From NCBI GenBank assembly GCA_003233535.1, contig QIMA01000240.1, positions 1 to 7,148 of the forward strand: a stretch of 7,148 nt of DNA, read 5' to 3'. The DNA is from Rhodanobacteraceae bacterium (GTDB taxonomy: Bacteria > Pseudomonadota > Gammaproteobacteria > Xanthomonadales > SZUA-5). Below are positions 1-6,884 of this stretch, piece by piece; position 1 is the first letter of the stretch, and each line of letters opens with the position of its first letter. The position numbers and the translations under genes were made by a program. The notes below the pieces were generated by a model. The model saw nothing but the letters and a program-made list of their open reading frames with translations, made no database searches and was not told the origin of the DNA.

Positions 1-110
1 GTTTTTCCTCAGTCGGGTGTATGAACCACTACACCGCTCCTGAAGAAAAACCACTGGGCAACCAATGTCCTGCGCGATCATCGCGCGAGTTTATGAAACA
101 TCCGGGCTAA
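1..110 (+). repeat. Foldback (MITE-like) repeat, copy 1, left part beyond the window
   Basis: This stretch is nearly identical to the right two-thirds of the complete element at 2291-2445, in the same orientation. The main difference is 14 extra bases here at about 37-50. It contains a hairpin GGTGTA (16-21) / TACACC (30-35). That hairpin is nested in a longer stem in which 1-12 pairs with 40-51 (11 of 12 positions), so this copy keeps a stem the second copy has partly lost. A second palindrome, GCGCGAT-C-ATCGCGC, lies at about 72-86. The right end is the CCGGGCTA at 102-109. The left terminus should lie just outside the window. No transposase is encoded. An ATG at 65 lies inside this repeat, so it is unlikely to be the start of the gene that follows. 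Confidence 0.8.
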
Positions 111-137
111 GCTATGAATCGCAGCGTCGCTGTGCAC

Positions 138-141
138 GGAG
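138..141 (+). promoter_or_regulatory. Ribosome binding site that supports the GTG start at 152
   Basis: GGAG at 138-141 stands 10 bases before GTG at 152. It is the only good Shine-Dalgarno-like sequence near the start of the conserved DUF5989 part. It favours this start over the in-frame ATG at 65, which is inside the repeat. Confidence 0.5.
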
Positions 142-151
142 TAACGAATCG

Positions 152-295
152 GTGTTGAGAGACCTATGGGATTTTCTGCGCGAGCGGAAAAAATTCTGGC
201 TGCTGCCCATCGTTCTGGTGATGCTGCTGCTCGGCGGACTGTTGGTTTTCACCAAGGGCTCAGTCTTAGCACCCTTGCTATATCCGTTGTTCTGA
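152..295 (+). CDS. DUF5989 family small membrane protein
   Basis: A 47-residue protein when started at GTG 152. The order of parts fits DUF5989 as I know it: a short amphipathic start (LRDLWDFLRERKKFWLLP), one hydrophobic transmembrane segment of about 20 residues (IVLVMLLLGGLLVF), then a conserved-looking tail with GSVLAPLLYPLF. The basic RERKK before the helix suggests the N-terminus stays in the cytoplasm. DUF5989 genes are known as neighbours of NodU/CmcH-type carbamoyltransferases and SxtJ-type proteins, and a carbamoyltransferase indeed follows 140 bases downstream. The biochemical role of the family is unknown; a membrane anchor or helper for the carbamoyltransferase is only an inference. 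The open frame runs back to ATG 65, but those extra 29 codons include repeat sequence. The second repeat copy encodes the same first residues (MSCAIIARV) and then stops at 2442-2444, so the upstream part is not gene sequence. TTG at 155 is another possible start. Confidence 0.8.
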   Translation: MLRDLWDFLRERKKFWLLPIVLVMLLLGGLLVFTKGSVLAPLLYPLF

Positions 296-435
296 CAATG
301 GCAACGAGAGCCGCATTTGGGCACACGGCCCCACAGGAAACTCCGATGCTGCGCACGCGTAGCGGCTGCCAGCGGTACTCTCGCTCTACTCAGCCCTATT
401 TCTCCGGGCCCTCAGCTCTCAGCCCGCGCATCTGA

Positions 436-2265
436 ATGCGCATCCTCGGCATTTCCGCCTTCTACCACGACAGCGCCGCGGCGCTGATCGTCGATGGGAA
501 AATCGTCGCGGCGGCGCAGGAAGAGCGCTTTAGTCGGCGCAAGCACGATCCACAGTGGCCTACGCAAGCGATCGACGCGTGTTTGCGCAAAGTGGGCTGC
601 AGCGCTGCCGATTTGGACTATGTGGCCTTCTACGAAAAGCCGCTGCTGAAATTCGAGCGGCTGCTGGAAACTTACCTGACTCTGGCACCGAAGGGCTTCG
701 GCTCGTTCAGCAAGGCCATGCCGGTGTGGCTGAAAGAGAAGCTGTTTCTAAAGCCGCTGATCATCAAGCAACTGTGGGCGCTGGCACCGGACATCGATTG
801 GCACAGCCGATTGCTGTTTAGCGAGCACCACCTCAGCCACGCAGCGAGTGCCTTTTATCCGTCGCCGTTCGAGCGCGCTGCGGTGCTGACCATGGATGGG
901 GTCGGTGAGTGGACCACCTGCTCGATGGCGGTTGGTGATGGCGCCGATTTGCAGATCGAGCGCGAGATCCACTTTCCGCATTCGCTGGGCCTGCTGTATT
1001 CAGCGTTTACCTACTACTGCGGCTTCCGGGTCAATTCCGGCGAGTACAAGCTGATGGGCTTGGCGCCCTACGGCCAGCCGATCTACGCGCAGAAAATCCT
1101 CGATCACCTGCTCGACCTTAAGGACGACGGCAGCTTCCGCCTGGACATGCGCTACTTCGATTACTGCGTCGGCGCAACTATGACCGCCGAGTCCTTCCAT
1201 GTCCTGTTTGGCAGCCCACCGCGAAGCCCCGAAGCGCCGCTGGAGCAGCGCCATATGGACTTGGCCGCCTCGATTCAGGCGGTTACCGAACAGGTCGTAC
1301 TGCGCTTAGCCAAGGACGCGGCACGACGTCACGGTCGCCAAGCGCTGTGTTTGGCCGGCGGTGTGGCGTTGAACTGCGTAGCTAACGGCAAACTGCTGCG
1401 CGCCGATGTATTCGATCAGATATGGATACAGCCGGCCGCTGGCGATGCAGGCGGTGCCCTCGGTGCGGCGCTTTCAGCTTGGCATTTACACAAAGAGCAG
1501 CCCAGGCACGTTGAAGCTCGCGACAGCATGCGCGGTGGCTATTTGGGACCGGCGTTCGAGCAGTCTGAGATTGAGGATCGCTTGCGCGCCGCAGGCGCAG
1601 TGTTTGAGGTGCTCGAAGAGGATGCGCTGTATCGCCAAGCGGGAACCGATCTAGCGGCAGAGCGCGCCCTGGGCTGGTTTCAGGGCGCGATGGAGTTCGG
1701 ACCACGCGCGCTGGGCGGGCGTTCGATTCTGGCCGATCCGCGCTCGCCGCGGATGCAAACCACCTTGAATATGCGGGTCAAGTTTCGCGAGTCCTTCCGC
1801 CCGTTCGCGCCGGCCGTACTCAGTGAAGATGCCGCCGACTGGTTCAATCTAGATGCCGACAGCCCCTACATGCTGCTGGTCGCCGAAGTGGCCGAAAAGC
1901 ATCGGCTGAATGTGGACGTCGATGCGCAGCTGTTTGGCATCGATTTACTCAAGCAACAGCGCAGCGCCATCCCCGCGGTAACCCACGTCGACTACAGCGC
2001 CCGAGTGCAGACCGTGCACCGCGACACCAATCCCCGCTTCCATGCGCTGCTTAGCGAGTTCAAAGCGCAGACCGGCTGTGCGGTACTGGTCAATACCAGC
2101 TTCAATGTTCGTGGGGAACCGATCGTCGGCACACCCGAAGACGCCTTTCGCTGCTTCATGGGCACCGCTATCGAGCGTCTTGCAGTAGGTCGCTGCTATC
2201 TGCGCAAGGAAGATCAGACCGCGCCATCCAGCCGCGGCTATGAGCAGGACTTTGCGCTGGATTAG
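436..2265 (+). CDS. NodU/CmcH-family carbamoyltransferase
   Basis: A 609-residue cytoplasmic enzyme of the family including NodU, CmcH and TobZ. These enzymes use carbamoyl phosphate and ATP to form carbamoyl-adenylate, then move the carbamoyl group to a hydroxyl of an acceptor. The Kae1-like N-terminal domain covers roughly residues 1-350: the start MRILGISAFYHDSAAALI is typical, HHLSH at 131-135 and the Asp of MDG at 154 match the metal site, LAGGVALN is at 306-313 and AGDAGGALG has its Asp at 337. The YrdC-like C-terminal domain (about 400-600) has EFGPRALGGRS at 420-430, KFRESFRPFAP and VNTSFNVRGEP from 552. Length is normal and nothing essential is missing. The family-typical first residues fix the start at 436 even though no ribosome binding site is visible. 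The 140 bases between it and the DUF5989 gene hold no recognisable gene. The acceptor cannot be told from sequence: relatives act on antibiotics, Nod factors and toxins, and many genomic homologues have no known substrate. Family certain, substrate unknown. Confidence 0.93.
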   Translation: MRILGISAFYHDSAAALIVDGKIVAAAQEERFSRRKHDPQWPTQAIDACLRKVGCSAADLDYVAFYEKPLLKFERLLETYLTLAPKGFGSFSKAMPVWLKEKLFLKPLIIKQLWALAPDIDWHSRLLFSEHHLSHAASAFYPSPFERAAVLTMDGVGEWTTCSMAVGDGADLQIEREIHFPHSLGLLYSAFTYYCGFRVNSGEYKLMGLAPYGQPIYAQKILDHLLDLKDDGSFRLDMRYFDYCVGATMTAESFHVLFGSPPRSPEAPLEQRHMDLAASIQAVTEQVVLRLAKDAARRHGRQALCLAGGVALNCVANGKLLRADVFDQIWIQPAAGDAGGALGAALSAWHLHKEQPRHVEARDSMRGGYLGPAFEQSEIEDRLRAAGAVFEVLEEDALYRQAGTDLAAERALGWFQGAMEFGPRALGGRSILADPRSPRMQTTLNMRVKFRESFRPFAPAVLSEDAADWFNLDADSPYMLLVAEVAEKHRLNVDVDAQLFGIDLLKQQRSAIPAVTHVDYSARVQTVHRDTNPRFHALLSEFKAQTGCAVLVNTSFNVRGEPIVGTPEDAFRCFMGTAIERLAVGRCYLRKEDQTAPSSRGYEQDFALD

Positions 2266-2290
2266 GCGCGGCAGATTGGTTCAAGGCGAA

Positions 2291-2445
2291 CCTAGCCCGG
2301 ATATTTCATAAACTCCACGCGCCCTCGCTAGGCCCTTGATCGCCCAGCGATTTTTTCTCAGTCGGGTGTATGAACCACTACACCGCCACTGGGCAATCAA
2401 TGTCCTGCGCGATCATCGCGCGAGTTCATGAAATTCCGGGCTAGC
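2291..2445 (+). repeat. Foldback (MITE-like) repeat, copy 2, complete
   Basis: A roughly 155-base element that folds on itself along its whole length. The ends CTAGCCCGG (2292-2300) and CCGGGCTAG (2436-2444) are perfect inverted repeats. They continue inward as ATTTCATAAACTC against GAGTTCATGAAAT, and then as GATCGCCCAGCG against CACTGGGCAATC (10 of 12 pairs). The tip is the hairpin GGTGTA (2365-2370), loop TGAACCAC, TACACC (2379-2384). The right arm lacks 14 bases that copy 1 has. There is no open frame of note inside. The outer CTAG is itself palindromic, so it may be the duplicated target rather than element sequence; no longer target duplication is seen. It lies between the carbamoyltransferase and the next gene, where the hairpin may also end or protect transcripts. 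The size, inverted ends and lack of coding fit a non-autonomous element moved by a transposase elsewhere; I cannot name the parent insertion sequence family. Confidence 0.82.
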
Positions 2446-2494
2446 CCTTGCGCTACGCACTTTTCACTCGCATGCTCATTACGTAGTTACTGCC

Positions 2495-2498
2495 GGAG
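2495..2498 (+). promoter_or_regulatory. Ribosome binding site that supports the ATG start at 2506
   Basis: GGAG at 2495-2498, seven bases before ATG 2506. The open frame reaches back to an ATG at 2428, but that codon lies in the foldback repeat and has no such site. Confidence 0.65.
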
Positions 2499-2505
2499 CG
2501 CCGCC

Positions 2506-2988
2506 ATGGAATTCCCCGTCCGCGTAGGTCGTTTGGTCAAGTGGGTGAGCGCGCTGAGTTGCGCGTTACTTATTGGGCTGGGCCTGATGTTTCAATTCTC
2601 GGCGACCAGACTACCGTCAGGTTTGAACTGGATGAGCTGGGCCCTAATGGCACTGCCGCTGATCTGCCTGCTGTTCATCGTGCGCGGCTACCGCATCGAC
2701 GGCGGCACGCTGTACGTGCGCCGCTTGGTGCACGAGACCGCAATCGATCTGCGCGACTTAAGCAGTGTGGAAGTCGTCCCCAAGGCCTTCGACCGGGCGC
2801 TTCGAGTGTTCGGCAACGGCGGGCTGTTCTCCTTCAGCGGCTGGTTCTGGCGCCGCGGCATGGGTTTGATGAAGGCCTATGCGATGGACATCGGGCCGGG
2901 CCTGCTGCTGCGCTGGTCAGATCGCGCGGTGGTGCTCACGCCAACGGATCCGCAGGCGATGCAGGAACGACTTAAGGCCCAGTCCTAG
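2506..2988 (+). CDS. Two-helix membrane protein with probable bacterial PH-like domain
   Basis: A 160-residue protein. Two hydrophobic segments, about residues 13-31 (WVSALSCALLIGLGLMF) and 42-60 (WMSWALMALPLICLLFIV), form a hairpin in the inner membrane. The rest (about 62-157) has the look of a bacterial PH domain of the bPH_5 type. It starts YRIDGGTLYVRR, continues with an IDLRDLSSVEV strand, a glycine/aromatic-rich middle (FGNGGLFSFSGWFW) and a basic turn, and ends with VVLTPTDPQAMQERL, which resembles the 'sP.dp..f...l' ending of that family. By the positive-inside rule the PH-like part probably faces the cytoplasm. No enzymatic residues are apparent and the function is unknown. The start at 2506 is chosen by its ribosome binding site; a longer version from 2428 would begin inside the repeat. 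The S9 peptidase gene follows 169 bases downstream with its own ribosome binding site, so a shared operon is possible but not shown. Domain assignment is from memory of the family pattern. Confidence 0.7.
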   Translation: MEFPVRVGRLVKWVSALSCALLIGLGLMFQFSATRLPSGLNWMSWALMALPLICLLFIVRGYRIDGGTLYVRRLVHETAIDLRDLSSVEVVPKAFDRALRVFGNGGLFSFSGWFWRRGMGLMKAYAMDIGPGLLLRWSDRAVVLTPTDPQAMQERLKAQS

Positions 2989-3157
2989 TCGGTAATTAGA
3001 GCAAACGCGACTTGCGTGATTAGCGCCACTGAAGCAGGCTTACGCACGCGCTTGCGGTGGGTTCTGCTACGCGGAGTGCCTCCCGCTGGAACTTGTTCAG
3101 GCGACCGCACTGTGTGTTCCCGTCTTTGGGCCCCTTTTTCGCTGTTGGAGTTGAGTA

Positions 3158-5152
3158 ATGCGCATACGTAGCGCGGGATTGTTGTGTTTGATCTGGGTGT
3201 TGTCTGCCGGGCAGCTGTGCGCGCAAGACGCGGATAGTGCTGCTGGCCAGGCGGTTGCGGTTGTGCCCCATTCGCTGGATGATTTCTTGCGGCGCGACTC
3301 GATCGAGGACATTCGCATCTCCCCTGATGGCAAGCACTTCGCCATCATCGTGCCGTTTGAAGATCGCAGCATCCTCAATATTGTCAGTCGTGCAGATGGC
3401 AGCACCACCGGCTACGTCAACCCAGGCCCAAACGTCTATGTGAGCGATTTCGTCTGGGTCGCCGACGAGCGCATCCTGCTGTGGGTGGAGCAGAAGTTTG
3501 GTCGCCTGGATACGCCGCTGCCGACCGGTGAGATCTTTGCTACCAATGCCGATGGCAGCGGCCAAAAGATGTTGTTCGGTTTTCGCGGCGAAGGCAGCAA
3601 GAGCGGTACGCGAATTGATCGCGGCCGCAAGGAACGTGCGTCTGGCTTCGTTATCGACAAACTTACCAATGAGCCGAAAAAAGTACTGATTTCGATTTGG
3701 CCGTGGACCGACCGCGCCGAACCGTACAGCCGGATCGAAGAGCTCGATATTTATAGCGGTCGGCGCAAAGAGGTGGCGAAGGCCCCAGTGCAGAGGGCGA
3801 GCTTCGTCACTGATCCTGGCGGCACGGTGCGCTTCGCCACTGGGGCGGGGGCAAGCAATCGCGTGCTGACCTATTACCGGGCCAGCGCCGATGCCGAATG
3901 GGAATTGCTCAACGACGAAAGCGTGAGCGAGAAAGAAATGCATCCGCTGGGCTTTTCCGCCGACGGCGCGACCGCGTATTTGCAGATCGAAGAAAATGAC
4001 GGGCCAGACGGCGTCTACAGTTTCGACACCGAATCGGGTGAGAGTCAGCTTGCATATCGCAGTGAGTATGCCGATCCGATTCGCTCTCTGCGCAGCGTTT
4101 CTGGTCGTGCAGTGATTGGTTCTGCGTTCATGGAAGAAAAGCCGAAGATGCGCTTTTTCGACAGAAAGAGCGCTGATGCGATTGTCTATCGGACCATGGC
4201 CGCCAATTTTAAGGGTTCCACCGTTCGCATCGACTCGGCGACTGCCGACGGCCAAGAGGTGATGGTGCTGATTTCTAGTGACCGTAGTCCAGGTGATTAC
4301 TATCTGTTTGATCGAGGCGCCAAGTCAGTGAATTTGGTGTTCTCCAAAGGCGAGTGGATTAACCCGGAGCGCACGGCAGAGGTTCGACCGTTTAGCCTCA
4401 AAGCACGTGACGGACTGACCCTGCATGGCTATCTGACTATCCCGCCGGGGGAGGAGGCGAGCAAGCTGCCGTTGATCGTCCACCCGCATGGCGGACCCTA
4501 TGGGGTCGCCGACGGTTGGCACTTCGATGCTGAAACGCAGATGTTAGCGGCACGCGGCTATGCGGTCCTGCAGGTCAATTTTCGTGGATCTGGCGGTTAC
4601 GGCCGCCGGCACATGAATGCCGGCACGCGTGAGTGGGGCAAGGCGATGCAAGACGATTTGACCGATGCTACTAAGTGGGCAATCGCTGAGGGCTTAGCCG
4701 ATGGCGAGCGAGTGTGCATTTATGGCGCGAGCTATGGCGGTTATGCGGCGTTAATGGCTGTCGCTAAGGAGCCTGACCTTTACCAGTGTGCGGTGGGTTA
4801 TATCGGCGTGTATGACCTGCCCCTGATGCTTCGGCGCGGCGATATTCAAACTCGACGGTCGGGACGCACATATCTCGATGAGGCGCTTGGAAACCAGGAC
4901 CTAGCCTCCGTGTCACCGGTTAACTTGGCCGCCCAGATTAAAGTGCCGGTGTTTCTCGCCGCGGGTGGCGAAGATCAGCGCGCCCCGGTGGATCACACCG
5001 AGGCGATGGAAAAAGCGCTGAAGAAAGCCGGCGTGCCCGTCCAGACCCTGATCTACCCCGACGAAGGTCACGGCTTCTTCGTAGAGGAGCACCGGCGCGA
5101 GTTTTATCAGCGCCTGTTGGCCTTTTTTGATGAGCACATCGGTGCAGAGTAG
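3158..5152 (+). CDS. Secreted S9 family peptidase (prolyl oligopeptidase family)
   Basis: A 664-residue serine peptidase of the alpha/beta hydrolase fold. Residues 1-22 form a signal peptide (charged MRIR, hydrophobic core, likely cut after LCA), so it acts in the periplasm or outside; no lipobox is seen. Residues of about 35-390 should form the beta-propeller that restricts access to the active site, with repeats such as IRISPDGKHFAI and ADERILLWV. The catalytic domain covers about 400-660: HPHGGPYG near the oxyanion hole, nucleophile Ser525 in GASYGG, Asp606 in GGEDQRAPVDH and His638 in DEGHGF, a full triad. The propeller and GASYGGYAAL motif suggest a dipeptidyl- or acylaminoacyl-peptidase-like enzyme that trims short peptides. 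Exact specificity cannot be read from sequence. GGAG at 3147-3150 stands seven bases before the ATG and sets the start. Paralogues of this type are common in Xanthomonadales. A long open frame on the opposite strand is a shadow. Confidence 0.92.
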   Translation: MRIRSAGLLCLIWVLSAGQLCAQDADSAAGQAVAVVPHSLDDFLRRDSIEDIRISPDGKHFAIIVPFEDRSILNIVSRADGSTTGYVNPGPNVYVSDFVWVADERILLWVEQKFGRLDTPLPTGEIFATNADGSGQKMLFGFRGEGSKSGTRIDRGRKERASGFVIDKLTNEPKKVLISIWPWTDRAEPYSRIEELDIYSGRRKEVAKAPVQRASFVTDPGGTVRFATGAGASNRVLTYYRASADAEWELLNDESVSEKEMHPLGFSADGATAYLQIEENDGPDGVYSFDTESGESQLAYRSEYADPIRSLRSVSGRAVIGSAFMEEKPKMRFFDRKSADAIVYRTMAANFKGSTVRIDSATADGQEVMVLISSDRSPGDYYLFDRGAKSVNLVFSKGEWINPERTAEVRPFSLKARDGLTLHGYLTIPPGEEASKLPLIVHPHGGPYGVADGWHFDAETQMLAARGYAVLQVNFRGSGGYGRRHMNAGTREWGKAMQDDLTDATKWAIAEGLADGERVCIYGASYGGYAALMAVAKEPDLYQCAVGYIGVYDLPLMLRRGDIQTRRSGRTYLDEALGNQDLASVSPVNLAAQIKVPVFLAAGGEDQRAPVDHTEAMEKALKKAGVPVQTLIYPDEGHGFFVEEHRREFYQRLLAFFDEHIGAE

Positions 5153-5161
5153 TAGCAACGA

Positions 5162-5274
5162 GAGGGTCCAGGGCCCAGCAGAGCCACAGCGAAGTAAGGG
5201 CCCAGGAAGGCAAGAGCAATGCGGGATCTTCGGACTGCGACGTTCTCTGCAGCACTTCTGGGCCCTGGGCCCTC
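5162..5274. repeat. GC-rich palindromic intergenic repeat (GGGCCC motifs)
   Basis: The outer arms 5162-5178 and 5258-5274 are inverted repeats matching at 16 of 17 positions (GAGGGTCCAGGGCCCAG against CTGGGCCCTGGGCCCTC). The stem can continue with GCAGAG (5178-5183) against CTCTGC (5245-5250) after a bulge. A second GGGCCCAG at 5198-5205 can also pair with the right arm (5197-5209 with 5255-5266), so two alternative folds are possible. It starts ten bases after the S9 peptidase stop, so it may stabilise or end that transcript, although no T-run follows. No gene is seen in it. It looks like a member of a dispersed intergenic repeat family. Confidence 0.7.
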
Positions 5275-5293
5275 AAACGCTCCTTCTGTGACG

Positions 5294-5299
5294 TATGAT
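5294..5299 (+). promoter_or_regulatory. Candidate -10 box of the mmsA promoter
   Basis: TATGAT at 5294-5299 matches the sigma-70 -10 consensus at five of six positions. The -35 region, near 5271-5277, is poor, and its edge is the end of the palindromic repeat. Transcription would start near 5306, giving a leader of about 26 bases. A weak -35 would fit a promoter that needs an activator. Confidence 0.4.
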
Positions 5300-5324
5300 C
5301 GTGATTAGTACATCACTATCACGA
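5299..5324. promoter_or_regulatory. Inverted-repeat operator candidate upstream of mmsA
   Basis: TCGTGAT (5299-5305) and ATCACGA (5318-5324) are a perfect 7-base inverted repeat with a 12-base spacer. A nested copy, GTGAT (5301-5305) with ATCAC (5312-5316), shares the left half, so three half-sites lie in 26 bases. The site directly follows the candidate -10 box and ends eight bases before the mmsA start, where a bound repressor would block transcription. The regulator is not in the window and its family cannot be named from the site. Confidence 0.55.
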
Positions 5325-5331
5325 GACCGTC

Positions 5332-6870
5332 ATGAACGCTGCCGTTAGCCCTCTTTGTGCTCAATCCGATACCGCGCCGGTAGCGATTCCGCATTACATC
5401 AACGGCGATCACGTCGCGCAATCGACAGGTCGCAGCAGTGCCGTGTTTAACCCGGCCAGCGGCACCCAAACCGGCGCGTTGCCGTTGGCCGATCCGGCGA
5501 TGGTGGATCGCGCGGTAGCGGCTGCCGCGGCTGCGTTCCCGGCATGGTCACAAACGCCGCCAATTCGTCGCGCGCGGGTGCTGTTCAAGTTCCGTCAGCT
5601 GGTTGAAGCAAACGCAGACAAGCTGGCGGCGCAGCTCACCGCCGAACACGGCAAGACCCATTCGGATGCGCTCGGTGAAGTAACCCGTGGTCTGGAGGTG
5701 ATTGAGTTTGCCTGCGGGATTCCGCATTTACTCAAGGGTGAGTTCAGCGAAAACGTGGGCGCGCAGATCGACGCCTGTTCGGTGCGCCAGCCGCTCGGCG
5801 TAGTGACCGGCATCACCCCGTTTAATTTCCCAGCGATGGTGCCGATGTGGATGTTTCCGATCGCCATTGCCTGCGGCAACTGCTTCGTGCTCAAGCCCTC
5901 AGAACGTGATCCGTCGGTGTCCTTGCTGTTGGCCGAGTGGCTCACCGAAGCGGGGCTGCCCGCGGGCGTTTTCAATGTCGTCCACGGCGACAAAGTGGCC
6001 GTCGACGCACTGCTTGAACATCCGGATGTGCAGGCGGTGAGTTTTGTCGGCTCCACGCCTATCGCACGCTACATCTACGAGACCGGCTGCAAGCATGGCA
6101 AGCGGGTGCAGGCGCTGGGCGGGGCGAAGAACCACATGCTGGTGATGCCCGACGCGGATCTGGATCAGGCTGCAGATGCCCTGATGGGCGCCGGCTACGG
6201 TTCGGCCGGCGAGCGCTGCATGGCCATCTCCGTGGCGGTCGCGGTAGGTGACGCCACCGCCGACGCGTTGGTCGAACGTCTCGCGCCGCAGGTTCAAGCG
6301 CTGAAAATCGGCCCCGGCAGTGGCGAGGTCGACATGGGGCCGCTGATTACCGCAGCGCATCGCGACAAAGTGCGCGGCTACGTCGATCTGGGTGTGACCG
6401 AAGGTGCCAAGCTGGTGGTTGATGGCCGCGCGCACGTCGTCGATGGCGCTGAGAACGGATTTTTCCTCGGCGGCTGTTTGTTCGATCAGGTAACACCGGC
6501 TATGCGCATCTACCAAGAAGAAATTTTCGGACCGGTGCTGTGCATCTTGCGCGTGGAGAGCTACGAACAGGGATTGCAGCTGATCAACGATCATGAATAC
6601 GGCAACGGCGTTGCTCTGTTCACTCGCGACGGCGACGCCGCGCGCGATTTCGTGCAGCGCGTGCAGGTCGGTATGGTCGGGGTGAATGTGCCGATCCCGG
6701 TGCCCTCAGCCTTCCACAGCTTCGGCGGCTGGAAGTCCTCGCTGTTCGGCGATCACCACGTTTACGGACCCGAAGGCGTGCGTTTTTATACGCGGCTCAA
6801 AGCAGTCACTAGCCGCTGGCCGACTAGCATTCGTGCCGGCGCACAGTTCGTGATGCCGACGGGGGGATGA
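5332..6870 (+). CDS. mmsA: CoA-acylating methylmalonate-semialdehyde dehydrogenase
   Basis: A 512-residue cytoplasmic aldehyde dehydrogenase. It turns methylmalonate semialdehyde into propionyl-CoA, and malonate semialdehyde into acetyl-CoA, with NAD+ and CoA and release of CO2. Visible signs: YINGDHV start of the fold, [15 protein letters not shown] with catalytic Asn165, FVGSTPIA with the nucleotide-binding Gly240, LGGAKNH at 262-268, catalytic Cys296 in GERCMA, and EEIFGPV at 396-402. MmsA enzymes differ from ordinary aldehyde dehydrogenases in lacking the general-base Glu before LGG, and here ALGGAKNH indeed lacks it, which supports CoA acylation. Length is about normal, with a short extra N-terminal tail of some 20 residues. 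The start has only a weak ribosome binding site (ACGAGA at 5321-5326) overlapping the operator. The usual pathway is valine degradation, but the PreT-like gene 164 bases downstream points to pyrimidine catabolism, where the same enzyme acts on the semialdehydes from beta-alanine and beta-aminoisobutyrate. Confidence 0.92.
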   Translation: MNAAVSPLCAQSDTAPVAIPHYINGDHVAQSTGRSSAVFNPASGTQTGALPLADPAMVDRAVAAAAAAFPAWSQTPPIRRARVLFKFRQLVEANADKLAAQLTAEHGKTHSDALGEVTRGLEVIEFACGIPHLLKGEFSENVGAQIDACSVRQPLGVVTGITPFNFPAMVPMWMFPIAIACGNCFVLKPSERDPSVSLLLAEWLTEAGLPAGVFNVVHGDKVAVDALLEHPDVQAVSFVGSTPIARYIYETGCKHGKRVQALGGAKNHMLVMPDADLDQAADALMGAGYGSAGERCMAISVAVAVGDATADALVERLAPQVQALKIGPGSGEVDMGPLITAAHRDKVRGYVDLGVTEGAKLVVDGRAHVVDGAENGFFLGGCLFDQVTPAMRIYQEEIFGPVLCILRVESYEQGLQLINDHEYGNGVALFTRDGDAARDFVQRVQVGMVGVNVPIPVPSAFHSFGGWKSSLFGDHHVYGPEGVRFYTRLKAVTSRWPTSIRAGAQFVMPTGG

Positions 6871-6884
6871 GCGAGAGCCAAGAA

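Noticed and set aside
65..151. Upstream extension of the DUF5989 gene to the ATG at 65
   Set aside because: The ATG and the first codons lie in the foldback repeat. The other repeat copy encodes the same residues and then stops, so the extension is repeat sequence, not gene.
166..435. 89-codon frame ending directly at the carbamoyltransferase start
   Set aside because: It overlaps the DUF5989 gene in another frame, and its product has no recognisable domain. Kept only as a remark on possible reinitiation.
2428..2505. Longer N-terminus for the PH-like membrane protein
   Set aside because: It would begin inside the foldback repeat without a ribosome binding site, while ATG 2506 has GGAG seven bases upstream.
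3124..3140. Possible terminator at GGGCCCC followed by T-run
   Set aside because: GGGCCC is a short palindrome without a loop, and it lies just before the ribosome binding site of the peptidase gene, so a terminator there is unlikely.
3020..4255. 411-codon open frame on the minus strand, opposite the S9 peptidase
   Set aside because: It is antisense to a clear signal peptide and propeller domain, has no known domain and low-complexity Ala/Arg/His-rich composition, as expected of a shadow in GC-rich DNA.
5899..6594. 231-codon open frame on the minus strand, opposite mmsA
   Set aside because: It is antisense to the conserved catalytic region of mmsA and its translation has no recognisable motif.
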